Assembly: GCF_029784135.1 (NCBI RefSeq)
Contig: NC_073744.1
Coordinates: forward strand, 14,116,929-14,180,928
DNA length: 64,000 bases
Source: Toxorhynchites rutilus septentrionalis
Taxonomy: Eukaryota > Arthropoda > Insecta > Diptera > Culicidae
Direction: 5' to 3'
Shown: positions 29,862-41,830 of the stretch, in pieces
Layout: each line of letters opens with the position of its first letter
How positions within the stretch are numbered: position 1 is the first letter of the stretch
Translations under genes and position numbers: made by a program
The notes under the pieces: model-generated
Told to the model about the DNA's origin: nothing
The model's database searches: none
What the model saw: the letters and a program-made list of their open reading frames with translations, nothing else

Positions 29862-30568
29862 TTGATTTCCGCAAATTCGGCTGCACCAATGCAGAGTTCT
29901 CTGAATATCAAACCACTATTTCCAACGACCAACACGTACACGCCGAGATTGTATATAGATTGCACACTCATTCGCGAGATACTGTAGACATTATGGTCGT
30001 AGACAACGTAACGCAAACGCACACACACACCAGCATTCTCTACCCCATACAGAGGTTTATAACACGCATACTGAGCCAAACACTGGTGTCGCTTGAAGCG
30101 TGAAAAAAAAGAGGTTTAAACCTCTTCGACACCTGACTTTGCAATGATTTTCACTGAAATTTTCTCCCGTGAAATTCAACTTTCATTGCACTTCAACGCG
30201 CATCGATCACCAATCACTTTGGAAAACTCGCCCGATTATGAAAAAAAAACTCTCGTTTCGCTTCAATTCACTATTCCACGTAACGCAGCTTCGTTTTTCT
30301 CATAATCGTTTTTATTTCCTCTCGATGAAGCCGTAAAATCACGTTAAAACAGGTATAAATGGCATTGCAACGAAGGAACGCACTCCTAGAAGCTTGAGAA
30401 AGGTGCTCAACGCCGTAATTACAAACAAAAGATCACTTTTTACACTTCTTAAAAGAGCAAACGACGCGATAACATGTTTGTGCATGTCGACCGAAATTAT
30501 GCACAGAGTAACAGAGACGCATCCGCTCTCTATGACTGCCCGATTCTCTCTCCCACTATTAGGTTATA
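29862..30568. other. Spacer, no gene recognised
   Basis: About 700 bp of mixed sequence. The frame on the plus strand at 29789-30103 overlaps the MITE end and has no domain. AAAGAGGTTTAAACCTCTT at about 30108-30124 is a short palindrome. The phrase CTTGAGAAAGGTGCT near 30397 resembles the repeat at 25.25 kb. Confidence 0.4.
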
Positions 30569-31161
30569 TTAGGTTGGTGGAAAAGTTATTCATTATTTTT
30601 GGGTGAAATTAAAAATTATTTTGATATGCTTCAAATTTTTGATTTTTTTTTCTATGACTATGAAGATTTGGGTCAAATATACATCGTTTGTCTAGAGGTA
30701 GTCTCATAATGTCTCTATAATAGCAGTTTTTATTGGCGATAAATTCTAGCAATAGATTTTTACAACCTTCTCTTGATCCCAATTTCTTATCACTCTGGAT
30801 ATTTCACAATGCGAGAAAAAGGTGGTAATCGCCAGGTCCGAACTATATGGTGGATGCATTAAATCATCCCAATCAAGCCCTCGGAATTGTGTGGCCTTGC
30901 GATATCCTGATGGAACACAACGCCTCTTCTTTTGGCATTTTCGCCTTTATACAATGAAAGGGTCAAATGTACCGAATTTTCTCCATTGTTAACACACTGT
31001 AACTCACAAATGAATGGAACAAACAGAAAACAGACTTTTAGACTGAAATGTCACCTTTACAGCAAGCCTAAATTTGAGATTGTATGATCGACATTATGCG
31101 AGATATTGATCACTAAAGCCAATTATCGAGAAAAAAATGGATAACTTTTTCCCCAACCTAA
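30569..31161 (-). mobile_element. Mariner relic, non-autonomous (copy 2)
   Basis: 593 bp between TA dinucleotides, with inverted ends TTAGGTTGG(T/G)GGAAAA. The internal minus-strand block matches copy 1 (CAAGCCCTCGGAATTGTGTG and CTGATGGAACACAACGCCTC on the plus strand). About a third of copy 1's interior is missing. Same orientation and family as 618-1545. Confidence 0.8.
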
Positions 31162-31754
31162 TATATATTGCAAGACCAGTGTCTTAGAATATCAACAAAT
31201 ATTCACGAGTAACGAATATGGTTTTACTTCAGTGTAAACGACTTTTTTTCAGCCTGAAACACATTTCCCTCATTATACTGATGACAATAACAAACGAGTT
31301 CATTTTGTTCATATCGCTGATGCATGAACAAATTTGCTATAATGAATGAATACGGCATTGGGTGGGGTTCATAACTTCGCTGTTATTTATACTTTGAATA
31401 TCAAAAGCAACAAATTGATATTCATCACATTCGTTATGATATTCGTTCTGGCTGTGAATTTAAGTAAAACTTCAAAAATAAAAAACATTGTCAGGCTGGA
31501 CTATTTAGAAAACAAAAACGCCAGACACTGGTTGTCTGGATCTGTCATTTTGATTTTCGTTTGAAATATATAGGTTTTCGATGCAATCTAGCCCGAAAAT
31601 CTATGCATTTGAGCTTAGCGAAGACGATTTTTCGTCAACACTGTGCAAGACACATATCAAAACATTGAATTATTTATAAAAAAAATGATATCAGTATATG
31701 AACTTGCATTTAGAAGAACTAGCTCACGAACCATATTTAGGAGATTCTCTTCTA
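31162..31754. other. AT-rich spacer
   Basis: No recognisable gene or repeat end. A 72-codon plus-strand frame at 31346-31564 is hydrophobic but matches no family I know. Confidence 0.4.
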
Positions 31755-31980
31755 GTTTCCCCTAAGACTCGTTGAGTAGGGGGAGATGCAGCGACCTCAC
31801 ATAAAAACAGACGGGTTTTTATTTACCTAAAATTATCAATAGGCTAAAGCCTAAATAAAAACATCTTTATTGCACGATCCTTATTGCGGATCGTGGGAGT
31901 CACTTTATGATAGGGTTGGGTCTATTTCAAATAAATAAATACATCTCTTCGCACGATTTTATTTTAGTCTCCTCAATGCC
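31755..31980 (+). repeat. Diverged 3' end of an env-bearing-type LTR element
   Basis: CTAGTTTCCCCTAA and GAGTAGGGGGA reproduce the polypurine region of the 7.9-19.1 kb element, followed by the LTR start TGCAGC and about 200 bp of recognisable LTR, including AAAATTATCAATAGGCT and one hairpin (31873-31895). Its orientation is opposite to the young element. It is truncated; no internal coding region or second LTR is nearby. Confidence 0.85.
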
Positions 31981-33744
31981 CTAAATTAATGAAGGAAGGC
32001 GTGTGCTAACTACTAACTGCTACTTACCTAATTATTTTCTAGCTTTTAGTACATTATCTGTATTAGTATTATGTTTAATCACAATGAACTTGAACTTAAA
32101 CATTAACTCATAAAGTTTTTTTTACTTATTTTTTTATTCATAACAACTAAAAATGCTGATATACCCTACAAAGTATGGCAAAAATAGAAATATCGTAAGG
32201 GAATGGTTGTTCTCTAACTAACCTTTTACGACAGATAATGTTGTTCATATTTATATTATACAGGTTAAAATATCAAAAAATATGTTTAAATTACAACTGT
32301 CATTGAAATAGTAGATATTAGGAGCCGAAATTCTCGTCTATGAACGGTGTTTCAGAGGCTGGGGAAGGCAAATATGATGCTTTTTTTCTTAAATCTGTGA
32401 AAATTAAAAGATCAGTGATCTACAGAATCGAAATAGTATTTAATATCATATTCTACTCCTGTGTCCGAACAACCTCTCATTCAGCATTATCATTCATATC
32501 ATTAGTGCCACATCCACGCAAGGCTAGTCCACACAGTCAAGCCCCACTGCGCTGTGACGGTCACTATAAGCAGTCTATCAATTTAGTACATGAATATATT
32601 TAGCACAATATCGTTATGATAATGAGCGTTTAGTTGCCCGAATGGAAGCTGCTGCTGCCGCCGAGTGTCGCAAATTGAGTTGAAGTCCCAGGGTGGATGG
32701 TAGGTGCAATTAGTCCCGGAAGCGGAGAACATCGAACCACCCGCTGTTCCGGATATATGCTCACATCTACTATATGGTCGTTAACTGCAGCTCAAAACGG
32801 TGGTGGGACATTGATGATGCGTTCGGCTGTGTGTGTGTCTGATCATTCAGTTCGTCCTTAATCACAAATCAAACGGAGCATAATTCCATACGGCCTCTCG
32901 GCTTGTGGTGACAATTGAATCGCAGAGGGGAAAATTTTAATAAAATTCAATACAATTGAACTCCCGGTGGATGGGAAGGTGTCAGAAGAGGGATGAAGAC
33001 GCGTCAAAAAGCGATATTAAAATACGGCCAGTGGTTTGAGCCTTTTTTTACTCTCTCCTGACGGACTGTTGGTCCATCCCATCACCGCACTGGCTGCAAG
33101 TTTTTCGGGAACATTAAAAGCATTTACCACCAGATTTTATGTGGCGCTCGAAAAACTTTTTTCCTTTCTTCTTCTGGTTGGTTTGGGACTGATGGATTGG
33201 GTTTTGTTGTTGTGAGTCAGCAAAAAGATGGAAAGCCGCCGCCGCCGGCGGAGGAGAAGCTGGGCTGATTGATGGCTGCCAACCGAGCACTTTTGCTTTA
33301 AAAATTAATTCAATTTCAGCTGGTGCGTGCTTTTAATTAAATAATTCATTATTATAAATTGCTTATTAAATGACATATTGAGCGAATTCCGACTTTTTGC
33401 CGTTTGATGTCGCCATTTCGTTTTCGTTCGTTCTGTTGTTGCGTTTGAAGAGCGGCGGATGAGTGGATTGACGAGAGCGTGGGAGGAAGGCATGATCTGC
33501 GTTATTTTATCAATTTTGTGACAGTCATCCATATTGCTCTTAGACTTTTGATGAATTTGCTTTGTACGATTCCTCCCACTGATGATTTGGAACGATAATT
33601 GTTCGATGAAACGTGTCGCTGATAATGTCAATACTCTGAAACGATGAATTTATTGCTGCCCCTGTTTCCGTTGAACTAATTTTGTGTATCAATCTGTGTA
33701 TCAATTAATACTTAAATTTTAGAAAAAAAGTTCAAACAATTGCA
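31981..33744. other. Low-copy DNA with homeodomain-like AT motifs
   Basis: No gene recognised. 32630-33250 is relatively GC-rich and low-repeat. 33295-33370 is dense in TTAATT, AATTAAATAATTC and TTATTATAAATTG, which are homeodomain-type sites, inside otherwise non-repetitive DNA. It is probably ancestral intergenic or intronic sequence. Confidence 0.35.
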
Positions 33745-34335
33745 GAATTCACTATCATTAGATCGCAAGTGGAATATAATCCAGGACCCCAACGGTAGTG
33801 ATCACTTGCCAATCAAAATTTCCATCACCATTGGGTCGAATTCTTCTGAATCTATATGGCATATGACCTCACAAGATATATTGACTGGAAAAAATATGCG
33901 GACGCGATTGCTCTAACCATCACTTCCAGAAATGGTTCACCTTCATTGGAAGAGTATAACTTCCTTTCTCGTTTGATCTATGACAGCGCGGTTCGCGCTC
34001 AAACGAAACCCATCCCAGGTTCCACTCTTCGTCGAAGGTCTCCTAATCAATGGTGGGATAGCCAATGTTCCAAGCTTAATCAGGATAAATCAAATGCATT
34101 TAAAGTTTTTCGGAAACGTGGAACCATTGAGAATTTTCAAACGTATTTAGCCCTTGAGAATCAGTTTACAAACTTGATCAAAGGAATAAAACGTGCCTAT
34201 TGGCGAAATTTTGTGGGAGGTTTGTCACAGAGAAATGTCAATGAAAAAATATGGAAAGTGGTTCGAAACATGAGAAATCGCTCTTCAACGAATGAAAGCG
34301 AAGAATATTCACATCGATGGATTTTTAATTTTGAT

Positions 34336-34985
34336 ATTTTCCTTCGTATTCACGTTGGAGATTCACGTTGGAGAGCCTTAACTCTTCTCTTCGTTGGCCG
34401 AGGCATTTTGATTGAATGTAATACTTTTCCGTTTACTGTTTTTGAAAGCATAGGCAGCCGTGGCAGTATTCCGAGCTCTGCAATACAATTTTCCTAACCA
34501 ATTTTAAAGTTGCTAAAACTTAACCCATTAAACGTAAACATAATAATTGTATTGATATCAACACAATTTTTTTCTATTGATTTTAATGACATGAAACGCT
34601 ATGACTCGGGAATATCATTTTATTGAGTGGTTTTTATAGCTGTTTCGATTATGTTGTCTGGCATCAGTGTCGAAAAAATAACGATGCTTTCACCAATACA
34701 AACAAAACCATTGCCGAAAATTGAAAAATGAAAATTTAACTTTAGGAGCACTAGCTCGAGTTTTCCGACGTTTTTCACTATACAGTGCGACAGCAGATGA
34801 AAGTTCAATATCTTGTGAGTAATCGATTAGAGTTTAGTTGATATTACTTGATGGGAAGTGTGCAAAAACGATAATTTTCTTCACACTGTTTCGCAAAATT
34901 ATTGATTTTCTGGCGAGGAGTATGGGAGGGAGATGAAAGAAATGAGCGCCATTGTGGCAGCCATTTGTGGCTAGCTTCCACCTTC
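34336..34985. other. Foreign segment inside LINE copy 2 (first)
   Basis: About 650 bp replacing roughly 160 bp of LINE sequence between ATTTTTAATTTTG and AAGTTCAACTTGCTG. No inverted ends, target duplication or domain seen. It contains a direct repeat, TTCACGTTGGAGA (34352 and 34364). Origin unknown. Confidence 0.45.
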
Positions 34986-35111
34986 ACCTTAAGTTCAACT
35001 TGCTGAAAAACCTTCCTGATGTGGCGAAACATCGCTTGTTGAATTTATTCAAACGGTTTCTAGAGCATAATATTGTTCCAGATGATTGGAGACAAGCACG
35101 AATTATAGCCA

Positions 35112-36345
35112 GTGCTTGGAAATAGCTGTTTCACATCAATCTTTTCAGCTGAATTCCATGACCACATTCGATCATTACACCATTGCATTCGGGATACCAA
35201 AAATGAACTAATGCCAAGCCTCACAATCACAGCAAGCCACTCACAGTTGATTCATTTTTCGTTTCGTTCATTCTCTCTTTCGTTCTGCTCTGCGTTCACG
35301 GTTTGTGAGCAAAAGGAAATATCCCTAGCTTTGTCATTCATTGACATCAATATACCAGTTCATTCAATATCAACATCGTTCTCGGACACGGACGAAACGG
35401 TGAGATTCGTAGAGGAAGATAAGGAAGTACAGAAAATTCATAATAGTGGCAACAAATTAGGATAGTTGCGGAGTGTGATGGAGTCGACAATGTAAGCCGA
35501 GGATGAGGCGTTTTTAAATAGTTCAAGCAAGCAAGGTTTCCATCTCAATAAAAATGCATTCATTTTACACAGTGAATATGCAATTCCAATTCCACTTGTC
35601 AGAAATGCTTCAAAAGACTCCAATTTCGATGTGAAAAAGTACCGTTTTGAGTCAAAACGCTTAATTTTTTACTCAAATTCCGAACACTTTAAATTAAAAA
35701 CAAAATTTACTGAACATCAATGTTGTTGTGATACATATAAATGTTGTTATACTGAAGGGTATATCTTAAAGAATATCGGGGTTTTCATTATTCAATTATT
35801 CATAACATTGATGTTCAAAAAAAAAAATAATTTTTTAAAATGGAGTGTTCGTAATATGAGTCAAAACGGTATAAGTATATTTTGTTCTCTGATGAAAATT
35901 AAACAGCAAATACGGTTGAAAAAGACCACAGCTGCAGGATCGCGTAACCGAGAAAAAAATGATAGAAGACACCACCGTATTGGGAATAATTGGAGCTTTT
36001 TTCGCAGACGGGTCAAACTCTGCTATAGGAAAGGCGGATGTAATTCCCAACATCCAGCTTTAGCTGATATTTGAATTCGCTACTCGGATCGATATTTCAG
36101 AATGCTTCCTCATCGTCCACACCAATGCAATCCACCTATGCAAGGCACTGTCTCAATGAGAAAATCACACACTTATCGAGAGATTGAAAATGAATAGTCA
36201 CAACATTCCTGACAATTCAATGGCAATGAATAAATTTGAAAAAATTCTCATGACTCGAACTTTGACGAAAGCTCAGATAACACAGAATGAATACGAATAA
36301 ACACAGATGTAAATTTGTTGGACCTTGAATGAATGACAGCAGCAT
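35112..36345. other. Foreign segment inside LINE copy 2 (second)
   Basis: About 1.23 kb replacing about 230 bp of LINE sequence between GAGACAAGCACGAATTATAG and CAATATGGGTTCCGC. I found no TIR, LTR or family-specific frame. Small frames (35112-35465, 35631-36074) have no recognisable motif. Confidence 0.45.
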
Positions 36346-38740
36346 CGACAATATGGGTTCCGCAGGGGCAAGGGAACGAATGATTGTCTTGCGTTGCTTT
36401 CTTCAGAAATTCGAATGGTTTACGCCGAAAAAAAAACAAATGGCTTCAGTTTTCTGGACATAAAGGGGGCCTTTGCTTCTGTTTCAATAGAGGTTTTGTC
36501 AGACAAATTACACTTTCGGGGTCTGCCGCCTCTATTGAATAATATGTTATATAACATGCTTTGTGAGAAACATTTGAACTTTTCTTTCTTTTTCTCCGGC
36601 TGTAAGTCGTTTCTCTCACATGGGCCTAACCCAGGACTCATGTTTAAGCCCCCTTTTGTACAACTTCTGTATAAGCGACATCGTCAATTGCCTTACACAA
36701 AATTGCAGCCTAGGACAACTTGCAGATGATGGAGTGGTGTCTGTCGTAGGATCAAACTAATCCGACCTGCAAGAACCCTTACAAGATACTTTTAACAATT
36801 TTTCAACCAGGGCCATAGGACTAGGGATCGAATTCTCTACGGAGAAAACAGAGATTGTGGTTTTTTCTAGGAAGCATAAACCAGCAAAACCAAAGCTTCA
36901 ACTTTTGGGTAAACCGATCTCTAATGCTATGTCACTCAAGTATCTTGGGGTCAGGTTCGACTCCAAATATATTTGGGGGCCCCAGATACCTAACTGAGTA
37001 AAAAATTCCGACAAAGAATAAACTTTCTCCGTACAATTACCGGCACCTGGTGGGGAGCCCATCCCGAAGATCTTATAATGTTGTATCGAACAACTATTCT
37101 CTCAGTGATGGAGTATGGCAGTTTTTGTTTTCAATCAGCTGCTAAAACACACCTCATTAAACTCGAGCGAATTCAGTATCTTTGTCTCCGTATTGCGTTG
37201 GGATGTATGCCCTCAACGCATACCATGAGTCTCGAGGTTTTGGCAGGCGTACTCCCACTAAAAGATCGCTTCAATTTATTATCTCTTCGGTTCCTCATCC
37301 GGTGTAAGGTTATGAACCCATTGGTGATAGGAAATTTTGAGCAGCTGATCGAGCTAAATTTTCACTCTGGACTCATGAGTTCATATAATGATTTCATCTC
37401 CATGCAGGTTGATCCTTCTTCGTATATTACCAACCGTTTTTTTTTTGGTTTTCCTGACTACATCAATTCCTCAGGCATTTTGATCTGTCCATGAAGCAGG
37501 ATATCCATGGAATGTCAGATTATCTTCAATCGAGGATTGTTCCAACGGTCTTTGATGCAAAGTATGGGGGTATCAATTGTGATAATATGTACTTTACTGA
37601 TGAGTCCTCTATGAATAAGTCCACAGGATTTGGAGTGTTCAACGAATTTTTTAGCACCTCCCACAGTCTTCAGTATCCTTGCTCAGTGTATATTGCTGAA
37701 TTGGTAGCGATACATTGGGCGCTGGACAGCGTCACCTAACGACCTGTTGAACACTATTACATTGTAACGGATAGTCTTAGCTCTGTCGAAGCTTTGAGGC
37801 CGGAGAAGCACTCGCCGTACTTCCTTGAGATAATACGAGAAGTTTTGAGTGCTTTAACCAGACGCTGTTATGTCATTACCTTTGTCTGGGTCCCTTCACA
37901 TTGATCAATTTCGGGTAATGAGACGGCTGACAAATTAGCAAAGGTAGGAGCAATTGAAGGCGATATTTATCAGCGTCAAATCGCCTCCAATGAATTTTAT
38001 TCTTTAGTCCGTAGAAATACCATCGCTAACTGGCATCGCAAGTGGAACGAAGAGGAATTGGGCCGGTGGCTTCACTCGATTAACCCTAAGGTTAGCCTAA
38101 AACCGTGGTTCAAAAGTCTGGAATTGATTCGCACCTTCTCCCGACTCATGTCCAATCACTGTTCGTTAGATGCACTACTCTTCCGTTTCAATCATGCCAG
38201 CAGCAATCTCTGCGTTTGTGGTCAAGGTTATCACGATATCGAGCACGTTGGTTGGCCGTGCGAGGTGTATCTGGTCGCCAGATCGAATTCAGAAAACTCC
38301 CTCCGGACCCGAGGAAGATAACCCAATGTACCGGTGAGAGACGTGTTGTACCAAATATATGTTTTCCTTAGAGCCATCGATCTTCGTGTGTGATTGTCTT
38401 TATATCCGTATACCCTCCTTTTCTTCCTTTGCGAGTAATTGGTCCCCTTGCTGTAAACAGTAGAATAAGTTGAAATGTAAATACACTATAGATATACGAA
38501 TAGATTTAGGAATTGAGTTTGATCATCAACATTTTTATAATCTCCTTATATCCCATTCTTGTCCTGAAAAAAAAAATGCCACCCTTCTAAACTCGAGTCA
38601 ACCGCGAGTAATCGATTTTCTTCCCTACTAACCATACATTTACGAAATTGTTTATATATAGTCTTATAAAATATAGTGAGGAATTCGGGTCCTTAAAACT
38701 TATGAAACTTAGTCTGTAAAAATAAAAGAATTAATAAACA

Positions 38741-39148
38741 AAAAATTTGATTATTAGATTTTCAACATTTTGTTCAATAATTAAACAAAAAATTAAAATT
38801 TAACAATTTCAAACATCATTCATCTACAATTAAATTACACATTTTCATATATCATGAAAAAATATGGACATCATATACGGGTCGCGGGTCCAAGTGACTT
38901 AAATATATGCCAATAATTAATTAGGAAAAAGATAGTTCGATGTAAAAAGATCGCTCATTCCAATTTTGAACTCTGTAAAAGTCACTCAAAATAGAATCGA
39001 TTGAGCGAAATGTTGTAACTATTTTCAACGAGGACTACGTTTAACAGAAAGGTATAGGATGTCAAATGAAAATTTAAAATCTTATCATGTAAATCAATTG
39101 ATTAGATGCGTTCTGATGACACATTGATTGACTCATGTCATTATCATT
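38741..39148. other. AT-rich spacer
   Basis: About 400 bp without a gene or a recognised repeat. It contains a weak GAGGACTACGTTT echo of the recurrent palindromic motif near 39030. Confidence 0.4.
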
Positions 39149-40835
39149 GTTCCATACTAGCTGACTCGGCGAACTTCGTTCCACCTGATGGTTTTTGATG
39201 AATACATTCGAAGGTTTCAATCCTCTTACTAAGCACGATCTTGGGTTAAATTCCTGGACTATTTCACAATTCTCTCTTTTCACACCTTTTCACAATTTTC
39301 TCTTTCTATAAATTTTCTAATTCTTCTAACGAAACGTGTCATTATAATATTAAATGATTATCAGACACAGTTCTCGTTCAAGATTTTTCAATAATTTGCA
39401 AAAAAAAAACATGTTTCTTCATTACATGGAATACATGTTTGATATGGAAAAGTGAATTTTTATTTTTTAATTTATTTTTTGTTATCACATCCACGTTTTC
39501 CTACTAAGCGCACGAACTTCTCATTGATTGATCTTCTAATCTACCCTCTAAAATTATTTTTAACTATAAAATTCCAGTACTTCTACCAAAACTCGACATT
39601 ATAATATCAGATTATTTTCAGACACAATTCTCGTGCAAGATTTTTCACCCACTTGCAAATAACATATTTCTCCGTTACATGGAATAAATGTTTGATACGG
39701 AAAATATGATAGAATGAAGACAGCCCTAAATCGGATAACTCCTTTCTCGAGTTTTGCTTTTATCAACACATTCGGCCACTAATTTTTATTTTTATAGATA
39801 GAAGACGATATAAGAGTGCGTTTTATCACAATAAAATCCATTTCCACTTCCGAACGAACATCAATTTAATTACACCAAACATCAAATGGACTAACAACGC
39901 TTATCAATATGTAATTTTCGAATTTTCCCATTTTCAACTGTGCATTATTTTTATGGGACCTTCTCTCCTTTCCAGAGGAGGAAAGGGTGTCTTACCATCA
40001 TAGAAACATTTCTCGTACCCAAACACCCTCACATCCCAAATTTGGCTCCATTTGCTTGATTAGTTCGAGTTATGCAGAAGTTTGTGTTTCATTTGTATGG
40101 GAGCCCCTTTTTAGAGAGGGGGGAGAAGTGTTGAACTATCATAGAAACATTTATCGATCCCTTAAACTTCTACATGCTAAGTTTGATTCCATGTGTTTGA
40201 TTAGTTCTCGAGTTGTTTAGCACCCTCCCTCTTCCCCACTTTAGAGAAGGGAAATTAGTGTCAAACCACCATAAAAACATTTACTGCTTTCTAAAACCTT
40301 CATTTGGAAAATTTGGTTCCATTTGCTTGATTAGTTCTCGAGTTACGCAGAAATTTGTGTTTCATTTGTATGGCAGCACCCCCTTAGAAAGCTGGGAGGA
40401 GTGTTGAACCACCTTAAAAATGTTTCTTGTCCCTTAAAACCTCCACATGCCAAATTTGGTTTCGTTTACTTGATTAGTTCTTGAATAATGCAGGAATGTA
40501 TGCTTCATTTGTATGCCAGCCTCCCTCCCTTAGAGAGAGAGGAGGAGTCTATTCAGTCTATTCACCATAGAAACGTTGCGTGACCCCTAAAACCTTCCCA
40601 TGCCAAATTTGGCTCCATTAGCTTGATTAATTCTCGAGTTATGCAGAAATCTATGTTTCATTTGTATGGCAGCCCCACCTTAGAGAGGGGGGATGGGTCT
40701 CATACTATCACGAAAACCTTCCCCGGCCCCAAAAACCCCTACATTCCAGTTTTCATGTTGATCGGTTCAGTAGTTTCCGAGTACATAATAATCAGACAGA
40801 CAGACAGACAGAAATCCATTTTTATATATATACTA
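39149..40835 (+). repeat. HINE-like tandem-repeat element, copy 1
   Basis: Head ACTAGCTGACTCGGCGAAC near 39157, then mixed segments (TTATCAGACACAGTTCTCGT type, seen again at 39.6 and 41.05 kb). About five units of 140-150 bp follow, each holding TTGCTTGATTAGTTCTCGAG, TTTGTGTTTCATTTGTATGG and a GAGAGGGGGG tract. It ends with CAGACAGACAGACAGAAATC. Head, tandem core and GACA tail resemble Helentron-associated (HINE/DINE-1-like) or pearl-like elements of invertebrates. Non-coding. Classification is inferred from layout only. Confidence 0.6.
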
Positions 40836-40836
40836 G

Positions 40837-41830
40837 CTGACCCGACAAACTTCGTCCCGCCCAAAATTTGTTTTTTACAATCAATACTTTCAAACATTCA
40901 CGTTTTCTTACTAAGCGCAAGTTCATGAGTCCAATCGCAGAACTGTTCATTGATTGATCTTCTAATCGACCCCGTTGAATTTATCTTTTACTGGAAAAAT
41001 CCTAGTACTTCTACCAAAACTCATCGTTATAATATCAGATTATTTTTAGACACAATTCTCGTTCAATATTTTTCAACCACTTGCAAATAGCAAGTGATTA
41101 ATGCAGAAATATGGGTTCATTTGTATGGTAGACACCCCTTAGAGAGGGGGGGGGGTGGAGTGTCTAATCACCATAAAAACATTTATTGCACCTTAAAACT
41201 TCCATATGCCTAGTTTGATTTCATTTGCTTGGTTAATTTTCGAGTAATGTAGAAATTTGTGTTTCATTTGTATAGCAGCCCCCCCTAAAAGAAGGGAGAG
41301 GAGTATCTAACCACCGTGAAAACATTTATTGCACCCTAAAACTTTCCCATGCCAAGTTTGGTTCCGTTTGCTTGATTAATTCTCGAGTAATGCAGAAATT
41401 TGTGTTCCATTTGTATAGTAGCCCCACCTTAGAGAGAGGGGAGGGGTCTCAAACTATCACGAAAACCTTCACCGGGCCCAAAAAACCCCTACGTACCAAT
41501 TTTCATGTCGATCGGTTCAGTAGTTTCCGAGTCCATAAGAATCAGACAGACAGACAGAAATCCAATGTGCGTTCTTCCACCCCAGAATCCACCACCTATC
41601 ACGCTTCTCACAAACGTAACACGAAGATTAATTTCGTTAGTGCAAACATCGAATGGACTAACAACGCTTATTATGATGTTATTGTAGAACATATAGGAAT
41701 TGAATTTTCCCTCCATTTCATTGATCTACAGGCAGAGACGAATGCAACAAAATAAAAACGGCTCAAATTGGACCATTCCTTCCTCGGGTTTTGCGCTTAC
41801 CAACATATTTGACCTTCCATTTTTATTTAT
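40837..41830 (+). repeat. HINE-like tandem-repeat element, copy 2
   Basis: Starts directly after copy 1 with CTAGCTGACCCGACAAACTT. It holds three units near 41.1-41.42 kb and the GACAGACAGACAG tail at 41545-41560. A further 250 bp resembles 39720-39945 in different order, so internal shuffling or nesting has occurred. Confidence 0.6.

Larger units (their letters stand above)
33759..38392 (+). pseudogene. I-like LINE ORF2 remnant
   Basis: Piece one (33856-34335) matches the endonuclease-RT linker (MAYDLTRYIDWKKYADAIAL). Piece two (34986-35111) matches NLPDVAKHRLLNLFNRFLE. Piece three (36346-38392) has RT (FLDIKGAF, LADDGVVS frame-shifted near 36720) and then RNase H, where YFTDESSM replaces TDGST and TAA interrupts near 37738. 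Late fragments include the CVCGQGYHDIEHVGWPC zinc-binding tail. Many stops and shifts; not functional. Its undamaged bases at 37084-37095 expose a one-base loss in copy 1. Confidence 0.85.
33745..38740 (+). mobile_element. I-like LINE, 5'-truncated and interrupted (copy 2)
   Basis: Begins at GAATTCACTATCATTAGAT, corresponding to the end of the endonuclease domain of the copy at 48.0-54.1 kb. It continues to the shared 3' end GTCTGTAAAAATAAAAGAATTA near 38740. Two segments of the LINE are absent and replaced by unrelated DNA (34336-34985; 35112-36345). The ORF1 and 5' half are missing, as is usual for LINE copies made by incomplete reverse transcription. Confidence 0.88.

Noticed and set aside
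33856..34497. 213-codon frame as an independent gene
   Set aside because: It is the endonuclease-RT linker of the I-like LINE run into unrelated DNA.
39990..41420. Regularly spaced repeats that could be mistaken for a CRISPR array
   Set aside because: Units are about 140-150 bp, diverged and have no unique spacers; the context is a eukaryotic transposon-rich region.
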